From Acetobacteraceae bacterium (lineage in GTDB: Bacteria; Pseudomonadota; Alphaproteobacteria; Acetobacterales; Acetobacteraceae): DNA of 55,046 bases. Below the pieces are notes generated by a model that made no database searches, was not told the origin of the DNA, and saw nothing but the letters and a program-made list of their open reading frames with translations. The translations under genes and the position numbers were made by a program. Every line of letters begins with the position of its first letter. Position 1 is the stretch's first letter. Where the stretch lies: contig CANGNF010000009.1 of assembly GCA_947455205.1 (NCBI GenBank), positions 77,659 through 132,704 of the forward strand, read 5' to 3'. Shown one piece after another: positions 50,707 through 55,046 of this stretch.

Positions 50707-51333
50707 ATGCTGACCATCTGGGGCCGGGCCAACTCGGTCAACGTGATGAAGGTGCTGTGGCTGGCGGAGGAACTGGGCGTTCCCTACACCCGCATCGATG
50801 CCGGCGGCGCCTTCGGCCGCACCCGGGACCCCGACTACGTGGCGATGAACCCGAACCCGAGCGTGCCGACGCTGGTGATGCCCAACGGCTACAGCCTGTG
50901 GGAGAGCAACAGCATCCTGCGCTTCCTGGCCCGCACCCAGTCGGGTGGCGAGGCCTTCTACCCCAGGGACGCCGAGGCCGCCGGCAATGTGGACCGCTGG
51001 ATGGACTGGACCCTGGCCAGCCTGAACGCGCCGATGCGCGACATCTTCTGGACCTTCGTCCGCACCCCGGAAGCCGAGCGCGACCTGCCCGCCGCCGCCC
51101 GCGCCACCGAAGCCGCCGGCAAGCTCTACGCCATGCTGGACAAGCAGTTGGCCGGGCGTGACTACGTCGCCGGCAACCTTTCCATCGCGGACATGGCGCT
51201 GGGCGGCTTCGTGCATCGCTGGTTCAACACCCCCGGCGAGCGCCCGGCGCTGCCGAATGTCCGGCGCTGGTACGACACCATGCTGGCCCGCCCGGCCTAC
51301 GCGAAGCACGTTGCGGTGCTGCCGTTGACCTGA
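50707..51333 (+). CDS. glutathione S-transferase family protein (copy 2)
   Basis: 208 aa from ATG 50707, preceded by GAGGAG. It repeats the plan of the preceding gene: IWGRANSVNVMKVLWLAEEL, DAGGAFGRTRDPDYVAMNPN, LWESNSILRFL and AGRDYVAGNLSIADMALGGF. The two proteins share long identical stretches such as NVMKVLWL and RIDAGGAFG, so they arose by tandem duplication and then diverged. They are probably co-transcribed. Substrates are unknown; detoxification is the usual role. Confidence 0.88.
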   Translation: MLTIWGRANSVNVMKVLWLAEELGVPYTRIDAGGAFGRTRDPDYVAMNPNPSVPTLVMPNGYSLWESNSILRFLARTQSGGEAFYPRDAEAAGNVDRWMDWTLASLNAPMRDIFWTFVRTPEAERDLPAAARATEAAGKLYAMLDKQLAGRDYVAGNLSIADMALGGFVHRWFNTPGERPALPNVRRWYDTMLARPAYAKHVAVLPLT

Positions 51334-51355
51334 GAACCCGGCGGCGCTGACGGGC

Positions 51356-52690
51356 CTACCCCTCCAGCGCCGCCAGGTAGCCCTTGCTCCACGCGCGGGC
51401 GTTGCCGTCCCGCACCAGCGCGTTCATCCGGCCCCAGCGGTCCAGCCGCTCGTCCTTCGGCATGGTCAGGGCCTGGTCCAGCCCCTCGGCGATCTCGTCG
51501 GGGTCCAGCGGGTTGACCAGCACGGCGCCATCCAGTTCCCGCGCCGCGCCGGCGCCGGTGCTCAGCACCAGCACGCCGGGGTCGGCCGGGTCCTGCGCCG
51601 CCACGTATTCCTTGGCCACCAGGTTCATGCCGTCGCGCAGCGGCGTCACCAGCCCGGCCCGGGCCCCGCGCATGAAGCCGGCCAGCACCGGCCGCTTCAC
51701 CGCCCGGGTCATGTAGCGCAGCGGCACCCAGTCCGGCTCGGCGTAATGGCCGTTGATGCGACCAACCCATTCGTCCAGCTCCCGCCGCAGCGCCCGGTAC
51801 TGCGCCACGTCGCCACGCGAAACCGGCGTTACCTGCAGGTAGGTGACCTTGGAGCGATGCTCGGGAAACCGCTTCAGCAGCTGCCCATAGCCGCAGAAGC
51901 GCTGCGGCAGCCCCTTGGTGTAGTCCAGCCGGTCCACGCCGATCACCAGGCCCCGCCCGGCCAGGCTTTCGCGGAACCGCACCGCCTCCTTCTTCGTCGC
52001 CTCGCGCTGCGCCAGGCTGGCAAACCCCTCGCCATCAATGCCGATCGGGAAGGCCGCCACCCGCGCCGCGGCGTCCGGCAGCCCCTCCGCCGCCAGCGCC
52101 GCGGCCAGGTTCTCGGCGTCCTCCGTGGTCTGCACGCCGATCACGTCATAGGCGGCCAGGTCGCGCAGCAGTTCCGCCCCGCGCGGCAGGGCGCAGAACA
52201 GCGCCCGCGGCGGAAACGGCACATGCAGGAAGAAGCCCAGCCGCTGCTTCGCCCCGCCGGCGCGCAGTTCCGCACCCAGCGCGAACAGGTGGAAGTCATG
52301 CACCCAGACCAGGTCATCCGCCCGCAGCAGCGGCGCCAGGGCCACGGCAAAGGCGGCGTTGACCGAGCAATACCCGGTGAAATCCTGCCGGTCGAAGGTC
52401 GCCAGCCCCAGCCGGTAGTGCAGCGTCGGCCACAGCGTGGCGTTGGCGAAGCCCTGGTAGTAGCGGCGGTAATCCTCCCGCCCCAAATCCAGCGTCGCCA
52501 GGGTCAGCTGGCCGTGGCGGCTGATGGCCGGCTCGGTCGCGGTGGCCTCGGCGGTGGCGCCGGACCAGCCGAACCACAGCGTCTCCCGCCGGGCGATGGC
52601 ATCGCGCAGCGCCACCGCCAGGCCACCAGCGGTCGGGCCACGCTCGCGCGGGTTAGGCACCCGGTTGGAAACGATGACAAGGCGCCTCAC
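51356..52690 (-). CDS. otsA: trehalose-6-phosphate synthase
   Basis: 444 aa. [20 protein letters not shown] is the opening motif with the GG loop. [41 protein letters not shown] with the UDP-sugar phosphate contacts and [18 protein letters not shown] are all in place. It joins UDP-glucose and glucose-6-phosphate in the cytoplasm. Its start overlaps the end of otsB by four bases, so the phosphatase gene is read first and both make trehalose for osmotic and desiccation protection. Confidence 0.95.
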   Translation of the reverse strand: MRRLVIVSNRVPNPRERGPTAGGLAVALRDAIARRETLWFGWSGATAEATATEPAISRHGQLTLATLDLGREDYRRYYQGFANATLWPTLHYRLGLATFDRQDFTGYCSVNAAFAVALAPLLRADDLVWVHDFHLFALGAELRAGGAKQRLGFFLHVPFPPRALFCALPRGAELLRDLAAYDVIGVQTTEDAENLAAALAAEGLPDAAARVAAFPIGIDGEGFASLAQREATKKEAVRFRESLAGRGLVIGVDRLDYTKGLPQRFCGYGQLLKRFPEHRSKVTYLQVTPVSRGDVAQYRALRRELDEWVGRINGHYAEPDWVPLRYMTRAVKRPVLAGFMRGARAGLVTPLRDGMNLVAKEYVAAQDPADPGVLVLSTGAGAARELDGAVLVNPLDPDEIAEGLDQALTMPKDERLDRWGRMNALVRDGNARAWSKGYLAALEG

Positions 52691-53421
52691 GAGCCGGCCA
52701 CGGCCTGCGCCAGCCAGCCCCGCAACGCCACCGGCGTGCCGAAGGCGTCCTGCAACTGCCAGCCCAGGCCGCCCAGGGCGCGGGCCGCATCCATGCCTTC
52801 CTCGTCGGTCACGTCATCGCCGATGAACACCGGCACCCGGCCGGCAAAGGCGCCGTCCTGCATCAGGCGCCGTACCGCGCTGCCCTTGGACGGGCCGCGG
52901 GGGCGGATTTCCCAGGCCATGCGCGCCGGCAGCAGCTGGAACGGGCTGCCCGCGACCAGGCCGGCCAGCAGCGCCTCGGCTGCCGGCCCGGCCTCGGGCG
53001 CCAGGCGGTAGTGCAGCGCAAAGCCGTGGGTCTTCTCCTCCAGCAGCACGCCGGGGTGGGCCTGGGCCAGCGCCATGGCCTGCAGCCGCCAGGCTTCCGG
53101 CGGCACAGCCAGTGGCGGCGCCTCCACCGGGCCGGCCGGCACCGGGCGTACCGAGGCCCCATGGTCCCCCGCCATGGCCAGTGGCACGGGCAGGAAAAGG
53201 TCCAGGTCCGGCAGCGGGCGGCCGCTGACCACGGCCAGCGCACCGGCCAGCTGGTCGCGCAGCCGCAGCAACAGGGCGGGCAGGTCGAGCGGCACGCGCA
53301 CGGCATCGGGCCGCGGCGCTATCTCCACCAGCGTGCCGTCGAAATCCAGGAACAACGCCGCACGCCCGACCGGCGCCTGGCCAGGCAACAGGGGCGGCGG
53401 CGGCAAGGTGAAGCCGCTCAT
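52687..53421 (-). CDS. otsB: trehalose-6-phosphate phosphatase
   Basis: 244 aa from ATG 53421. ALFLDFDGTLVEIAPRPDAV holds the HAD nucleophile Asp and the general acid Asp, VVSGRPLPDLDLFLP follows, then the cap domain, and FIGDDVTDEEGMDAAR gives the Mg-binding Asp pair. It removes phosphate from trehalose-6-phosphate. It is first in the otsB-otsA operon with a four-base overlap. The frame is open upstream, but that part is not family-like. Confidence 0.93.
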   Translation of the reverse strand: MSGFTLPPPPLLPGQAPVGRAALFLDFDGTLVEIAPRPDAVRVPLDLPALLLRLRDQLAGALAVVSGRPLPDLDLFLPVPLAMAGDHGASVRPVPAGPVEAPPLAVPPEAWRLQAMALAQAHPGVLLEEKTHGFALHYRLAPEAGPAAEALLAGLVAGSPFQLLPARMAWEIRPRGPSKGSAVRRLMQDGAFAGRVPVFIGDDVTDEEGMDAARALGGLGWQLQDAFGTPVALRGWLAQAVAGS

Positions 53422-53504
53422 GCCCGTGGTAAGCCGGGGCGGCGCCCGGGGTTGCCATCGCGCTGTCGCACTGACGCGAAAGCTACAATCCAGCAGCGTG
53501 CGGG

Positions 53505-53723
53505 CTAAAGGGCGTCCCGCGCCGTGCGCTCGGCCTGCCACAGCGCCATGGCCGGCGGCAGCACGCCCAGCAGCAGCCAGTGCACCAGCGCGCCGGGGCG
53601 GTCCAGCCAGCCGGCCTGCCAGGCCAGCACGCAGCCCAGCTGCGCCAGCAGCATCCAGCCCAGGGCAATGGCGAAGGCGGTGCGGGGCGGCAGGGGCACG
53701 GGCCCGGATGGGGCTTCCCGCAT
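53505..53723 (-). CDS. small two-span membrane protein, 72 aa
   Basis: From ATG 53723 the product has a short polar N-terminus, then two hydrophobic segments, AFAIALGWMLLAQLGCVLAW and ALVHWLLLGVLPPAMALW, joined by a loop with a Trp-Leu-Asp-Arg turn. Upstream in-frame Met codons give a less likely longer form. I recognise no family. It lies 83 bases upstream of otsB on the same strand and might share its transcript. Confidence 0.5.
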   Translation of the reverse strand: MREAPSGPVPLPPRTAFAIALGWMLLAQLGCVLAWQAGWLDRPGALVHWLLLGVLPPAMALWQAERTARDAL

Positions 53724-53839
53724 GGGCGGCAGACCTTCATGATCGGCGCCGCCAGCCCCGTGGGCCGGCACCAAGCGCAAATTCTTCGCATACCATACAC
53801 AATATTGCGAGCCAGCCAACACAAAACCGGGAGGCAACC

Positions 53840-54262
53840 ATGCCCGATGACGGCCCCGCCGCCGGCGCGCAACAGCGCCGCACCACCGTGACCCACGCCG
53901 CCGGCGCCGAATACGAGGTCGGCCTGCGCGCGTTCTTCGGCTACCGCGACCTGGGGGTGAAGCAGGTGACCGGCGGCGCCTATACCGCCCACATCATCCG
54001 CGCCGTGCCCGGCCAGCATTCCAACGCCCAGTGGCACACGCATGAGCTGGACTTCCAGTTCGTGCTGGTGCTGAAGGGCTGGGTGAAGTTCCGCTACGAG
54101 GATATCGGCGAGGTCACGCTGCAGGCCGGCGACAGCGTCTACCAGCCGCCGCTGGTCAAGCATGTCGAGGTCGAGCACTCCGACGACATGGAACTGGTCG
54201 AGATCACCTCCCCCGCCGAGTTCGTCACGCGCGTGGTGGACGCCCCCGCCGGCCAGCGGTAG
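53840..54262 (+). CDS. cupin domain protein
   Basis: 140 aa. GGGAGG precedes ATG 53840. The cupin has NAQWHTHELDFQFVLVLKGW (metal motif 1, two His and a Glu) and LQAGDSVYQPPLVKHVEVEH (motif 2, His). VTGGAYTAHIIRAVPGQH gives the first strands. It is probably a metal-binding small-molecule enzyme or sensor; no substrate can be named. The upstream stretch 53780-53830 is AT-richer and may hold its promoter. It ends 16 bases before tRNA-Leu. Confidence 0.82.
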   Translation: MPDDGPAAGAQQRRTTVTHAAGAEYEVGLRAFFGYRDLGVKQVTGGAYTAHIIRAVPGQHSNAQWHTHELDFQFVLVLKGWVKFRYEDIGEVTLQAGDSVYQPPLVKHVEVEHSDDMELVEITSPAEFVTRVVDAPAGQR

Positions 54263-54278
54263 AACCGGCTGCGCGCAG

Positions 54279-54361
54279 GCCCCTGTGGCGGAATGGTAGA
54301 CGCGGCGGACTCAAAATCCGTTGTTAGCGATAACGTGCCGGTTCGAGTCCGGCCGGGGGCA
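54279..54361 (+). tRNA. tRNA-Leu (anticodon CAA)
   Basis: 83 bases. The acceptor GCCCCTG pairs with CGGGGGC with one G-U pair, the anticodon stem GCGGA/TCCGT encloses CTCAAAA (anticodon CAA), a variable arm typical of class II tRNAs follows (TTGTTAGCGATAACG), and the T loop is GGTTCGAGTCC. The discriminator is A, and CCA is not encoded. The DNA after it is AT-richer and gene-free, so the gene may mark an integration site. Confidence 0.93.
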
Positions 54362-54633
54362 TACCGTTGATTTACATAGGTTAGTTTGTCTCTTCCTGGA
54401 CATTTTTTTGGCCGCACTCATTCCGGCCGCACCTGTATGCGGACTCAATCTTCCGCGGTTGCCGCTCACGGCCCACCTAGGAACAGGAGAGACGCCTTTA
54501 GGTCCGGCTTCGGCGTCAGGCTTGAGAGCATCCCTGGCGAGGCACGTCGATGTCGTACCGGTCTCTCCCACGATCGGAGGGGCATTCCGGGATCAGAAAC
54601 TCTCACTTCCGCCAGAGTGTGGCCCTGTTCGGC
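54362..54633. other. gene-free AT-richer stretch between tRNA-Leu and an IS630 element
   Basis: No credible gene. It begins with an AT-rich run containing CATTTTTTTGG and is clearly less GC-rich than the genes to the left. It looks like accessory DNA behind a tRNA. No second tRNA-Leu fragment is visible before the window ends. Confidence 0.5.
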
Positions 54634-54635
54634 TA

Positions 54636-55046
54636 GAGCGTTTTCCCTGCTGATTGAATCAAAGGGATTCCCCGACGCGGGGCCGATCTGATTCAAGCTG
54701 CCTGTCGGTGCTGGAGGCCGACAGGCATGTCGAAAGCGCTGTCGGTTGATCTGCGGGAACGGGTGGTGGCGGCAGTCGCGGAGGGGGCATCATGCCACGC
54801 CTCGGCGGCACGGTTTGGGGTCAGCATTGCCAGCGCCATCAGGTGGTGCGCACGGGAGCGCGAAACCGGCTCTGTCGCGCCCAAGGCCCTGGGTGGTGAC
54901 CGGCGCTCCGGCCGCATCGAGGCCCATGCGCCGCTGATCCTCGGCCTGGTCGAGCGCTCGCCGGACATCACGCTCATGGAGATCCAGGCCGAACTGGCCA
55001 AGGCGGGCGAGAAGGTCGCGGTCAGCACGCTGTGGCGGTTCTTCGC
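54636..55046 (+). mobile_element. IS630-family insertion sequence, left part, cut by the window
   Basis: The likely left end is just after the TA at 54634-54635, which would be the TA target typical of IS630. GAGCGTTTTCCCTGC begins the terminal inverted repeat, with TGATTGAATCA and a later CTGATTCAA forming an internal inverted pair. A transposase gene follows at 54727. The right end is outside the window, so the boundary is inferred from one side. Confidence 0.65.
54727..55046 (+). CDS. IS630-family transposase, N-terminal part
   Basis: Open to the end of the window (106 codons seen). SKALSVDLRERVVAAVAEGA, SCHASAARFGVSIASAIRWC and the helix ALGGDRRSGRIEAHAPLILG form the paired HTH domain that binds the IS ends. 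SPDITLMEIQAELAKAGEKV and STLWRFF end the visible part. The DDE catalytic core would follow beyond the window; in many IS630 elements it is in a second frame. The gene moves the element to TA targets. Confidence 0.85.
   Translation, partial: MSKALSVDLRERVVAAVAEGASCHASAARFGVSIASAIRWCARERETGSVAPKALGGDRRSGRIEAHAPLILGLVERSPDITLMEIQAELAKAGEKVAVSTLWRFF

Noticed and set aside
54139..54417. Minus-strand frame containing PGRTRTGTLSLTT
   Set aside because: This is a well-known false protein made by translating the complement of a tRNA-Leu gene.

Overview
The window is high-GC, densely packed chromosomal DNA from an alphaproteobacterium, most likely an Acetobacteraceae (Roseomonas-like) species. This rests on gene content and order: DUF6476 gene / rluD / rpoH, a hisZ-purA pair, a NYN-domain protein followed by a family 5 uracil-DNA glycosylase, HWE-type histidine kinases and a TTT-type (Bug) solute-binding protein. 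No database search was run. All family names come from reading motifs.

Layout. (1) 1-3027: the end of an alpha/beta hydrolase, a degenerate PP2C-like phosphatase, small unrecognised genes and a gene-poor, decayed stretch with a duplicated coding motif. (2) 3028-8264: a compact, visibly more AT-rich genomic island of about 5.2 kb inserted in a tRNA-Glu(CUC) gene. It is bounded by 49-bp direct repeats of the tRNA 3' part and carries a tyrosine integrase, an excisionase-like HTH protein, an HUH-type Rep-like protein and a complete type II restriction-modification system: a C (controller) protein with a C-box, a BamHI-family endonuclease and a convergent beta-class DNA methyltransferase. (3) 8350-27700: housekeeping genes, including rluD, rpoH, a HWE sensor kinase, an SbmA/YddA-like membrane protein, prfC, hisZ-purA, folK, UDG, a sulfite-oxidase-like/glutathione peroxidase pair and nadX with a Bug protein. 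(4) 27700-43000: cell-wall genes (L,D-transpeptidase and a YcbK-like protein), a three-subunit amine/opine-type dehydrogenase operon beside a class III aminotransferase, a PAS sensor kinase, a TPR protein, an RlmI-like methyltransferase and tcuAB for tricarballylate oxidation. (5) 43000-54262: EamA transporter, DJ-1/PfpI protein, gluQRS, esterase, HNH nuclease, FkbM-type methyltransferase, coq7-dsbB, tandem glutathione transferases, otsA-otsB for trehalose and a cupin. (6) 54279-end: tRNA-Leu(CAA), a gene-free AT-richer stretch and the left part of an IS630-family element cut by the window edge.

The item most worth following is the island. Integrase next to attL, an excisionase-like protein, a Rep-like HUH protein and a self-regulating R-M cargo in only about 5 kb look like a minimal integrative element that keeps itself by restriction-modification addiction. 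The endonuclease has the BamHI active-site block almost unchanged, but its partner methyltransferase has a DPPF catalytic motif, which more often marks N6-adenine methylation. Specificity and modification type are therefore open.
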